A DNA stretch of 64,000 nt from positions 29,145 through 93,144 of the forward strand of contig CAZZHG010000002.1 of assembly GCA_964653655.1 (NCBI GenBank). The letters run 5' to 3'. Positions 40,595-48,406 of the stretch are shown here, in pieces. The notes under the pieces are model-generated. The model saw only the letters and a program-made list of their open reading frames with translations, did not search any database and was not told the origin of the DNA. The position numbers and the translations under genes were made by a program. The DNA comes from CAZZHG01 sp964653655 (GTDB lineage: Bacteria; Bdellovibrionota; FAC87; UBA2466). Within the stretch, counting starts at the first letter, position 1. Every line of letters starts with the position of its first letter.

Positions 40595-41443
40595 TTAGAA
40601 GGTTAGGCGGAGGGTGGGGAGACGGAAGGCAGGGACCCGGGCCGGAGTGCGGATGTAGGACCCAAGAAAGAGAAAGAGGTCGTACCAGGCGTGAATGAAC
40701 ATCGACTCGCCGAGAGTCCAGCCGTTCTGTTGGGAGACGTAACCGAAGTAGAGACCTCCGGCGAGCTGGGGCCAGGGACGGGAGTTGGTGCCCAGGTGCG
40801 CGGCCGCGAACACGACGGAGGTGAGGACGTTGGAGGCAAAGTCGCTACCGGTGTAGTGCTGGATAACGGGCATCATCCAGCCGCGAAAAACCGCCTCCTC
40901 CCAGGTGCCCGCGAGATAAGAGCGCGAGGCGGCCCGGTAGGCGTCCGTGCCCGTCAGATTGCTGAAGCTCTTGGAGGAGCTGTCCTCGATAAACCCGAGG
41001 CCGAACGCGATGACGAGCGGAATGAGCGTCGTCACCCGGCCCATGTAGCTGACGCGGAACGGAGCGAGAGCGAGCTCCGCCGGCGACTCCTCTATCTTCA
41101 TGAAGGCGAAATCCTCGCGCGTTCTAACCGCCGACTTGAAACTGTGGAGGAGACTGAATCCGGCCGCGAGCGTGAACCACTGTGAAATGTCGCCCGCTCC
41201 AGTGTCGTGCAGGCCTTCTCCGACGATTGCGCCGGCGGCGATCCCCGTATAGAGCCCGGCATAGCCGTGCTGGCCCTCCCACCACTGATCGAAACCGGGC
41301 AGCAGAAACGATGCCATCGGGGGCAAAAGGAAAGTGCGGGAGCGTTTGGGTTCCGAGGAAACGGAGTAGGGCGATTCCGCCGAGCGCGCGGCGGGGCCCA
41401 CGGCAAGACACGAGGCTAGTAACCAGATCGTGAGGGCTCTCAT
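40595..41443 (-). CDS. CPBP-family intramembrane metalloprotease-like protein
   Basis: 282 aa with a signal-like N-terminus (MRALTIWLLASCLAVG) and several membrane segments. CPBP (Abi) motifs: EEAVFR at 182-187 (E182, E183, R187), AAHLG with H216, and FIHAWYDLF with H251 and D255. These residues form the glutamate/histidine active site of Rce1-type prenyl-protein proteases. The C-terminal IRTPAR...LRLTF tail is repeated in a decayed copy downstream. Start at 41443, 2 bp after the racemase-like gene stop, so last gene of the six-gene operon from 47207. Confidence 0.8.
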   Translation of the reverse strand: MRALTIWLLASCLAVGPAARSAESPYSVSSEPKRSRTFLLPPMASFLLPGFDQWWEGQHGYAGLYTGIAAGAIVGEGLHDTGAGDISQWFTLAAGFSLLHSFKSAVRTREDFAFMKIEESPAELALAPFRVSYMGRVTTLIPLVIAFGLGFIEDSSSKSFSNLTGTDAYRAASRSYLAGTWEEAVFRGWMMPVIQHYTGSDFASNVLTSVVFAAAHLGTNSRPWPQLAGGLYFGYVSQQNGWTLGESMFIHAWYDLFLFLGSYIRTPARVPAFRLPTLRLTF

Positions 41444-41445
41444 GT

Positions 41446-42663
41446 TCAGAAGAAGCAGTGCCCGAGACCGCGGTAGGTGGGCGCTCGGCCAACTATAGCG
41501 CCTTTGCGGAGCAATAAATAGTCGGGGAACCGCTCGCCAATCTCCCCCGCCTTGGCCGGACGGCAGAAAATCGGATCGCCGAGACCAAGCCCGTCGGCGG
41601 CGGCGCCCCGTAGAGGAGTCTGCACTTCGCCGAAGCCCTCGAGCGAAAGGGGCTCGAGGCCCGCGGGCAAAAATACGGTCGGCTGTTTTTCGCGTCCGAT
41701 CTCTCCGCTCGCGATGAAGCCGCCGCTTTGGCAAGTGACGACCCCCGCCTCCGGTCGGCGGCTCACCGGAAGGGCGAAGGCAAAAGCGGGAAGCGAGGCA
41801 TTCGCCTCGAAATAGTCGAAGAGCTGCGACTGCAAAATCCCGGAACCCGCCGTCACTTCCGTAAGGCAGGTTTCCTCCAGCGTGGATCGAAAGGATCCGG
41901 ACCCGCCGCCGTTGAAAAAATCGATCTTCGTGCCTCGGCTCTGGAGGAAGGCCGCGATTTCCGCGCGCCTCATCCGGATTTCCCGGCGGGAGGCCGCCTT
42001 CATGAGCCGCTTCGCGAAGTTCATCACGCCCGCTCCGGGAACCTTGTCGGGCACGCCGGCTACCTGCGCCTCGTAGGCCATGACCCCGTTCAGGCGAACC
42101 CGATCGCTCGAGAGAATGCGATCGTGGAGGCGAGTGAAGCCATTGAGGTCGCGGATGGGAGAGCGCTGCACGCCGATGTGAAGGGAGCCGAGCGCACGGT
42201 AGCTGAGATCCACTTCGATGCAGACCGCAAGTCTCGCGCCCTTGGATACCGCTTGAAGAATCTTTTCGATCCGATCCACGTGCTCGATCGAGTCCACGAC
42301 GATCGACACCTTCTTGCCGCGGACGGAGAGACTGTGGAGCGCCTCGATGTCGACGGACTGAACGGAAGGGTAGGCGACGAGTAAGTCGTCGAAGCCCAAG
42401 TCACCGAGGAACGCCGCCTCCCTCGCCGAGTAGCACATCAGTCCCTGAAAAACGGGAGACCCGGCGGCGAGAATCACGCGGATGAGGTCGGGAACTCGGA
42501 CGGACTTGGTGGCAAGCCTGATCCGCTTGCCTGAAGCCTGCGCCCAGTCGCGAAAACGGCGGGCGTTCTCTTCCAGGGTATCGAGGTCGACCAGCATCGC
42601 CGGCAGAGGTTCTTCCTTCAGAAGCACCCGTAACCGATCGTAGTTCCAGGAATTATTTTCCAT
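41446..42663 (-). CDS. Alanine racemase-fold PLP enzyme (amino acid deaminase/aldolase-like)
   Basis: 405 aa of the D-threonine aldolase-like group. N-terminal barrel with Lys53 in RLATKSVR as the likely PLP lysine, then LLVAYPSVQ and KVSIVVDSIEHVDRIE, and VTAGSGILQSQLFDYFE further on, which fits a metal-assisted PLP aldolase. It may act on a beta-hydroxy amino acid or an amino alcohol-derived substrate; the exact reaction is unknown. ATG at 42663 overlaps the aldehyde dehydrogenase by 11 bp, so co-translation is likely. Confidence 0.78.
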   Translation of the reverse strand: MENNSWNYDRLRVLLKEEPLPAMLVDLDTLEENARRFRDWAQASGKRIRLATKSVRVPDLIRVILAAGSPVFQGLMCYSAREAAFLGDLGFDDLLVAYPSVQSVDIEALHSLSVRGKKVSIVVDSIEHVDRIEKILQAVSKGARLAVCIEVDLSYRALGSLHIGVQRSPIRDLNGFTRLHDRILSSDRVRLNGVMAYEAQVAGVPDKVPGAGVMNFAKRLMKAASRREIRMRRAEIAAFLQSRGTKIDFFNGGGSGSFRSTLEETCLTEVTAGSGILQSQLFDYFEANASLPAFAFALPVSRRPEAGVVTCQSGGFIASGEIGREKQPTVFLPAGLEPLSLEGFGEVQTPLRGAAADGLGLGDPIFCRPAKAGEIGERFPDYLLLRKGAIVGRAPTYRGLGHCFF

Positions 42664-44143
42664 GGTCTCTCCCGGTTTTTTGTCCGTGGGATTCGAGCTT
42701 CAGGGCGATGGGCAGAAAGCGCAGCCACCGCAGCCAGCCCTCCTGAAAGAGCGTGACCGTCAGCTCCCGAAAGAGGCGGTACTTCTCGCGGGTATAGGGG
42801 AACCAATTCGCCTCGAACTTTTTCGAGCTCTTGTCGTAGAGAACCGACTTCACGTTCGTGAGTTCCCTCAGCCCGGTGACCCCTTTCGTGCGGCCGAAGC
42901 CGCTCGATCCGACTCCGCCGAAAGGAAGCCACGGATTTCCTTCCGTCAGCATCACGTTGTTCACGGACACGTTGCCGACTTTGAGTCCCGCGACGAATCG
43001 ATTCGCCCGAGCATCGTCCTTCGTCCACACGCTCGCCGACAAGCCGAAGGCCGTGTCGTTGGCGAGCGCGAGCACTTCGGCCTCGTTGTCGAAAGGAACG
43101 AGCGGAATCACGGGACCGAAAGTCTCCTCTTTCAGAACGGCGGCGTCGTCGGCGACGTTTTCCAGAATGAGCGGCGGAATGGCGGGGTTCTTTCCGTCCC
43201 AGGTTTTCCCGGTGAGAAGCCGCGCGCCCCGAGCCACCGCCTCGTCGAGGTGGCGCTTGATGGTCGCCACCTGAAAATCCGTAGTCATCCGGCCCAGATC
43301 GGCCGCGGTGTCGAGGTCTGACTTTTGCGTGAGCCGCGCCGCGCGGGCAAGCAGCCGTTGCTTGAAGTCGCCGAGCACCTCCCGCTGTACGTAAAGCCGC
43401 TCGACGGAAGTGCACGACTGGCCGAGGTTGGTGAGCCCGCCCCACAAGGCCCCCGCCGCCGCCCGATCCAGATCCGCATCGGCGAAAACGATCATCGGAT
43501 CTTTTCCGCCGAGCTCGAGAGTAACCGGGATCAGAAGGGGCGCCGCTTGGGCGAGCACTTTCTTTCCGGTCGCGACACTTCCCGTGAACACGATGCGATC
43601 GGGGCGGGTGTCGATGAGGGCCGAGGCCGTTCTCCCGTCTCCTTGAACCACCTGAATCCATCCGGCTTCGATTCCGGATTGAGTGAACAGACCTTCGAAC
43701 AGGCCGTCGAGAGGAGTCCACTCGCTCGGTTTGAAGATTACGGAGCTTCCGGCGAGAAACGCCGACAGTACCGGCACGATCCCCAGATAAAAAGGATAGT
43801 TCCACGGGGAGATGACGAGAATGGTGCCGAGCGGATCGTAGCGAAGGCGCGACTTCTTTCCGAAGAGTACCGCGGGTGTCGGCACTTTTTCCTCGGCGAG
43901 CGCCTCGGGGCCGTGGGTTTCCAGAAAATGCACGTAGTCCAGCGCGGAAAAGACTTCCGACACGAGGGAGTCGGTCCGGGGCTTTCCGGTCTCGCGGCTG
44001 ATTCGATCCACCAGCTCGTCGATTCTGGAAAGGATGGCGCGTCTGACGTTGCCGATTTTTCGCGCGCGTTCGGCGAGCGTAAGCGCCGAAATCTCGGCGG
44101 CGGCCCCTCTCGCCCTTTCTCTGACCTGGCGTGGATCGATCAC
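42653..44143 (-). CDS. Aldehyde dehydrogenase
   Basis: 496 aa. Catalytic Cys244 (LGQSCTSVERLYVQ), general base Glu210 (LELGGKD), oxyanion-hole Asn115 (SPWNYP) and the cofactor-loop FTGSVATGKKV are all present. It oxidises an aldehyde to the acid with NAD(P). Beside the GMC alcohol oxidase it probably completes alcohol to aldehyde to acid. The C-terminus is extended with EANWFPYTREKYRLFRELTVTLFQEG, an amphipathic region that could attach it to a membrane. GTG start overlaps the preceding stop (GTGA). Confidence 0.9.
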   Translation of the reverse strand: MIDPRQVRERARGAAAEISALTLAERARKIGNVRRAILSRIDELVDRISRETGKPRTDSLVSEVFSALDYVHFLETHGPEALAEEKVPTPAVLFGKKSRLRYDPLGTILVISPWNYPFYLGIVPVLSAFLAGSSVIFKPSEWTPLDGLFEGLFTQSGIEAGWIQVVQGDGRTASALIDTRPDRIVFTGSVATGKKVLAQAAPLLIPVTLELGGKDPMIVFADADLDRAAAGALWGGLTNLGQSCTSVERLYVQREVLGDFKQRLLARAARLTQKSDLDTAADLGRMTTDFQVATIKRHLDEAVARGARLLTGKTWDGKNPAIPPLILENVADDAAVLKEETFGPVIPLVPFDNEAEVLALANDTAFGLSASVWTKDDARANRFVAGLKVGNVSVNNVMLTEGNPWLPFGGVGSSGFGRTKGVTGLRELTNVKSVLYDKSSKKFEANWFPYTREKYRLFRELTVTLFQEGWLRWLRFLPIALKLESHGQKTGRDHGK

Positions 44144-44520
44144 GGCTTACCCCGCTGGATGTGAGTGTCCCAGCCCAGCCGCTTTCGGATGGAGGGGTCC
44201 GAGTAGTACATCGTGTAAACGAAACCCTTCAGGCCGACGTCCACCTGCCGAAGCATCGAGCCGAGAAAATCCGGGAACCGATCCCCTCGCGCCGCGAGCC
44301 AGAGAAGCATTTGAATGGCCCACTTCGGCAGGATTCTCAGAACCTGCGCGAGCGCGACGAGCCCGGACCGGTCGCTTTCGGTCATGTACGCGAGCATTCG
44401 GTCCGCGTCCTTGATGAGTCCGCTTGCGGAGAACGAGGGAAGCCGTTGGTTGCCGGGCACGAGAAGGTCGCCGGCTTTCAAAATCCCCCTCACGGCATTC
44501 GGGCTGAGCCACTTACTCAC
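44140..44520 (-). CDS. Small partner of GMC oxidoreductase (gluconate dehydrogenase subunit 3-like)
   Basis: 126 aa, helical, no signal peptide seen. Its length, its position directly after a GMC oxidoreductase and the segment VLRILPKWAIQMLLWLAARGDRFPDFLGSMLRQVDVGLKGFVYTMYYSDP resemble the small chaperone-like subunits that accompany FAD alcohol oxidases. It overlaps the GMC gene by 4 bp (GTGA) and the aldehyde dehydrogenase by 4 bp. Family assignment is by context and general shape. Confidence 0.65.
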   Translation of the reverse strand: MSKWLSPNAVRGILKAGDLLVPGNQRLPSFSASGLIKDADRMLAYMTESDRSGLVALAQVLRILPKWAIQMLLWLAARGDRFPDFLGSMLRQVDVGLKGFVYTMYYSDPSIRKRLGWDTHIQRGKP

Positions 44521-45920
44521 GGCTCGCCTCCTTTTAGGATCTCGGAGGCGGCCCGCAGGGACAAAGCCAAAATGGTGAGCGAAGGGTTGAGGCCCGGGGC
44601 GCTCGGAAAAATAGAGGAGTCGGCGGCGTAAACGTTTTTTTCGCCGTGCAAGCGGAAGTCCTCTCCGACGACGCTCGTTTCGGCATCGGTACCGAGCGCG
44701 CAGCCGCCCATCAGATGGAGGCCTATCGCGAACTTTCCGGGTAGCACGCGCTCGGCGCCGGTGGACCGAAAGATCCGGCCGATGGCGTCGAGTCCGGCCG
44801 CTCGCCGTCTTCTATCTTCGGCGTTCCAATCTTTTTCAATCCGGGTCGCGCCCTTCGGGCCGAGCGAGATGCGTCCTTCGCAAGTGTCGCGCACGGCTAC
44901 TTCGATGCAGGCGAAATGCCGGAGCCGTTCCATGAGCTCCTGATGGCGGGCGCCCATCTCCGGCAACAGCATCGCGAGCCCCACCGGAGGAGCGAAGACA
45001 TTTTCCAGCTTGAACCCGTCGCGCCGGAACCGAGGCTCGTCCGACTTCATCGTCTGAAACGCTCCCTTGAAGGCGTCGACCGGTTCCGAATACAGCGCGA
45101 GCACCATTTCCTGAGGGTGAGTGAAAAATCCGCGGCCCAACCAAGGAAGCTTTGCCCCGTAGCCGCTGGCGAGAAGAAGCCGGCTGTTGCCGATGGCTCC
45201 CGCGGCGAGCACCAGTCTCTTTCCCCGATACTTGCCTTCGGAGCCGTCTTTCTCGCGGGTGGTGATCTCGGCTCCGTGAGAGTCCGAACGCATTCCCACG
45301 ACCTCGCACTCGGAATGTAGCTCCAGCCCCGCTTCGAGCGCACGTTTCAATGTGGTGACGGGCGTACTCTGCTTGCTGTCGAGCGGGCAACCCTGCAGGC
45401 ACTCGATGCAGTCGTTGCCTTGCTCGTTGTGGCAGTCTTTTTGCGCGCGGCGAAGGGATCCGGATCGGTATCCGTTTTTTCGAAAGCCCTCCTCGAAAAT
45501 CCGGGCATTGCCGTTGCGCTGGGAGGGCTCGAGGGTTTTCAGGCAAAGCTGGCTCTCGGCCCTTTCGTACCAGGTTTCCATCTCGTTGGGGGAGAAGAGC
45601 CCCGCCCCCGAGATCTCGTGCCATTCGTCCAGGGCGAGGGAATCGAATCGGTCGGCGGGCGCTTGATTGACGATGGTTCCTCCGCCCACCGCTTTCGGGC
45701 GGAGCAGGCCGATGTCGGCGCGGTGGTTCAGCTCTACGCCGCCAGACCAGTAGAGCTGGCTGCTACCGTCGATTTCCTCGCGAGGGTAAGTGGCGGCGGT
45801 GAAGTGCTTTCCCGCCTCGAACAGCGCGCATTTCCAGCCCGCTCGGCAGAGCTCCTGGGCAATGGCGGATCCGGACACGCCGGATCCCACGATGAGGGCG
45901 TCATAGCGCGGCACCCCCAC
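44517..45920 (-). CDS. GMC-family FAD alcohol oxidase (long-chain alcohol oxidase-like)
   Basis: 467 aa. FAD fold VGSGVSGSAIAQE (G12, G14, G17), the CIECLQGCPLDSKQST cysteine cluster typical of long-chain alcohol oxidase or gluconate dehydrogenase subfamilies, and the C-terminal HLMGGCALGTD with the NPSLTILA motif that carries the catalytic His/Asn. It should oxidise an alcohol to an aldehyde with FAD. GTG start at 45920. The operon (47207-40595) links it to an aldehyde dehydrogenase and a PLP enzyme, suggesting breakdown or remodelling of a long-chain alcohol or amino alcohol. Confidence 0.85.
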   Translation of the reverse strand: MGVPRYDALIVGSGVSGSAIAQELCRAGWKCALFEAGKHFTAATYPREEIDGSSQLYWSGGVELNHRADIGLLRPKAVGGGTIVNQAPADRFDSLALDEWHEISGAGLFSPNEMETWYERAESQLCLKTLEPSQRNGNARIFEEGFRKNGYRSGSLRRAQKDCHNEQGNDCIECLQGCPLDSKQSTPVTTLKRALEAGLELHSECEVVGMRSDSHGAEITTREKDGSEGKYRGKRLVLAAGAIGNSRLLLASGYGAKLPWLGRGFFTHPQEMVLALYSEPVDAFKGAFQTMKSDEPRFRRDGFKLENVFAPPVGLAMLLPEMGARHQELMERLRHFACIEVAVRDTCEGRISLGPKGATRIEKDWNAEDRRRRAAGLDAIGRIFRSTGAERVLPGKFAIGLHLMGGCALGTDAETSVVGEDFRLHGEKNVYAADSSIFPSAPGLNPSLTILALSLRAASEILKGGEP

Positions 45921-45935
45921 ATTCTAATGGCGAGG

Positions 45936-47207
45936 CTAGAAATCGGCGAGCGTGATGTTGGCGAGGTTAATCTTGTTGGCGAAGACGGAGTAGCACAGGT
46001 AGGCGGCGAGCGTCTTTCGGTTCTGGAACCAGGGCGGCTCGTAAAGCGGAATTTTGATGAAGCCCGAGGCGAAGTAGGGCTCGAGCTGCACGATGTCCGA
46101 AAGCGTGAAGCGTCCCGCGAAAAGATGCTCGGCGTAATGGAACTTGTTCTCCTGGATCGCTTTGCGAAGGAACGTGTGCGTGAAGATGAGGCCTCTCAGG
46201 TAAACGCAATCTTTCGTGAAGACGACTCCGCCTTTCGGATTTCCTCCTCGGAAGATGCGGGCCGCCGACTGAAAGCTTTCGGTATCGTCCTGTCCGGCGG
46301 CGAGGAAATACTTGAAGACGTCGATGAAGTCCGCGCCACCCAGCGCCATCTGAATGCCGTGGATGCGAAGAGCGATCCTCTCCAGGCGGTTGAGATCGAT
46401 GGTGGAGGTGAACAGCTCGGCGAAGGTCGCGATGCCCTCCTGAGTAGCCGTCGTGCGCGGGGAGCCGAGGCCCAGACTCGGCAGATTTTCCTGCGCGAGC
46501 CCGTTGAGAGCCGTAAGCATGTGCACGTACCCTTCGTGGTTGAGAAGCTGCGGAAGATCGAGCGCGGAAAAGCACGTGGCCCCGCGCAGCCGCACCCGGC
46601 TCGATCCCGCGGCCGCTTTCGACGCGAGCTGAGGATCCACGATGATCTCAATCTTGTGGTGCTTGAAGAAGGGGACGAGTTCTTTGCGAAGCGTCTCGGC
46701 GGCGGTCTCCGCGGGAATGCAGTATTCGTTGTCTTGCACTTTGTACGCGGCGACGAAGTCCCGGGTGCTGTCGATGAAATGATCGGCGGCCTGAAGGCTC
46801 GAGAGCTGATTCGGGCCGATGGGGTCGCTCGGCTTTCCGTAAAGCTGGATGGAAAGATCGGTGAACACCGGAGTGCCGATCGCGCTGAGCAGGCGCGCGG
46901 CCGTGACGTAACTTTCCGCCGTCTGGTGGATGTAGTTGCCGACAGGGTGTTCCCGGTCGGTCTCGTTCATTATCTTAGTCAGCTCGCGGACGTTTCCGGC
47001 GTAGTCGGGCACTTGGTAGTCGATTTTGGGGACCTTCGGCTTGCCCGCCCGCCAGGACTTCACGAACGCTTCGAGCTTCGACTCGTTCCACGAAAGCGTA
47101 GTGAGCACCTTGATGGGTTTCGCGGCCGCGACGAGGCGACGGTCCAGCTCAGTGAGCCGGGCCAGCTGCTTCGAGGCGGAACGGTCTTTGGCGGCGGAAG
47201 AATCCAC
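45936..47207 (-). CDS. DUF1704 / QEGLA-motif protein, metallopeptidase-like
   Basis: 423 aa. HEGYVH at 224-229 is a HExxxH motif and TQEGIA at 255-260 the QEGLA motif with Glu257. These are the metal ligands in the DUF1704 family, whose animal members (MATCAP) are tubulin tyrosine carboxypeptidases. Bacterial members have been named flavohaemoglobin expression modulators and have no settled function. GTG start at 47207. It is first gene of a six-gene run ending at 40595, with only 15 bp to the GMC gene. Confidence 0.82.
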   Translation of the reverse strand: MDSSAAKDRSASKQLARLTELDRRLVAAAKPIKVLTTLSWNESKLEAFVKSWRAGKPKVPKIDYQVPDYAGNVRELTKIMNETDREHPVGNYIHQTAESYVTAARLLSAIGTPVFTDLSIQLYGKPSDPIGPNQLSSLQAADHFIDSTRDFVAAYKVQDNEYCIPAETAAETLRKELVPFFKHHKIEIIVDPQLASKAAAGSSRVRLRGATCFSALDLPQLLNHEGYVHMLTALNGLAQENLPSLGLGSPRTTATQEGIATFAELFTSTIDLNRLERIALRIHGIQMALGGADFIDVFKYFLAAGQDDTESFQSAARIFRGGNPKGGVVFTKDCVYLRGLIFTHTFLRKAIQENKFHYAEHLFAGRFTLSDIVQLEPYFASGFIKIPLYEPPWFQNRKTLAAYLCYSVFANKINLANITLADF

Positions 47208-47259
47208 TATGCCTACTTATCGGCATTTCGGGGCAACGCCTGTAGTCTAATTCAGGGCG

Positions 47260-47520
47260 TTAGAGGGGTTCCGCGCCGGGGGGAAAGTCCTCCCCTTCGG
47301 GCTCGCCGTGTTCGTCGTAGTAGCTGTCGCCGGTTTCCTCGTCGGGGCCGACATCCGGCGGATAGGAGACTGCGGGCGGAGGGGCGAGGGGTTCCCCTCT
47401 CGTCGGGAAAATCACATGCAGAAGCACTCCGCCGAAGATGAGACCGACCGCGAGGCCGAGACCGACCAAGGCAACTCTTTGCTGCTTGGAGAGGGCTGGG
47501 TTTGCGGGCGCGTCGTTCAT
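47260..47520 (-). CDS. Small single-pass membrane protein
   Basis: 86 aa starting at MNDAPANPAL (ATG 47520). One membrane segment (about 18-38: VALVGLGLAVGLIFGGVLLHVIF), then a Pro- and acid-rich tail (DEETGDSYYDEHGEPEGEDF) presumably outside the cytoplasm. A longer upstream frame overlaps the divergent hutG gene and is not used. No family recognised. 67 bp separate it from the start of hutG. Confidence 0.6.
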   Translation of the reverse strand: MNDAPANPALSKQQRVALVGLGLAVGLIFGGVLLHVIFPTRGEPLAPPPAVSYPPDVGPDEETGDSYYDEHGEPEGEDFPPGAEPL

Positions 47521-47587
47521 GGGGCGGTAGCCTAGCCGAGGCTGCCGAACTTGGAAAGTTCCCATCCCCCGGAGTACACTCGCGGGG

Positions 47588-48406
47588 ATGGTTTCCTCCG
47601 CCGAGCCCTTCTTCGTGACCGAGCCCCGGAACCGGGTGCCGGTTCTGCTCAGCGTCCCCCATTGCGGGGTGGAGTTTCCCACGGAAATCGCGGCCCGCCT
47701 GAAGCCGAAGTTCGTGAAAAATCCCGAGGACACCGACTGGTTCGTCCACGAGCTTTATGGCTTCGCCGGCGATCTCGGCATCACGATGATTCGGGCGCGC
47801 TTCAGCCGCTACGTAATCGATCTGAACCGGGACCCGTCCGACAAAAAGCTGTATTCGGACGGCCGCCAGGAAACGGAGCTCGTTCCAACGAAGTCGTTTG
47901 CGGGGGAGTCTCTATACGAGGGGAATCTTCCGGACGCGGCCGAGCGCGCGCACCGGGTGGCCAGGTTTTACGCCCCCTATCACGCGAAACTTTTGCAGCT
48001 GCTCGATCGGATGAAAGAGGATTTCGGGGGGGCTCTTCTTTACGACGCGCACTCCATCGCCCGATTCGTGCCGACCATCCGGCCCACGCCCTTTCCGGAT
48101 CTTATTTTGGGGGATCAGCAGGGTAAGACCGCCGACCAAAAGCTCATTACGACCGCGCTGGAAAGCCTCGGCATGGGCGGTTACCAGATTTCCCACAACG
48201 ATCCCTTTCAGGGCGGCTACATCACCCGCCGCTATGGGCGGCCCGACTCCAATTTTCATGCCCTTCAGCTCGAAATGTCCCAGGATGTCTATCTCGACGA
48301 CAAAGGGGCTCTCGATCGTAGAAAGCTCGAAAAGCTGCAGCCCATTCTGAAGCGCACCTTGGAAAAGCTCGCGGCTCAAGTGCGGGCGTTGAAGGGAACG
48401 CGATGA
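47588..48406 (+). CDS. hutG: N-formylglutamate amidohydrolase
   Basis: 272 aa. Family features: VLLSVPHCGVEFP near the N-terminus (metal-site His), DTDWFVHELYGF, RFSRYVIDLNRDP, and GALLYDAHSI with the metal-binding Asp/His, followed by the HALQLEMSQDVYLDD segment. It releases formate from N-formylglutamate, the last step of the five-step Hut route. hutF starts within its stop (ATGA overlap), and the pair forms the two final reactions of histidine degradation. hutH, hutU and hutI are not in the window. Confidence 0.9.
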   Translation: MVSSAEPFFVTEPRNRVPVLLSVPHCGVEFPTEIAARLKPKFVKNPEDTDWFVHELYGFAGDLGITMIRARFSRYVIDLNRDPSDKKLYSDGRQETELVPTKSFAGESLYEGNLPDAAERAHRVARFYAPYHAKLLQLLDRMKEDFGGALLYDAHSIARFVPTIRPTPFPDLILGDQQGKTADQKLITTALESLGMGGYQISHNDPFQGGYITRRYGRPDSNFHALQLEMSQDVYLDDKGALDRRKLEKLQPILKRTLEKLAAQVRALKGTR

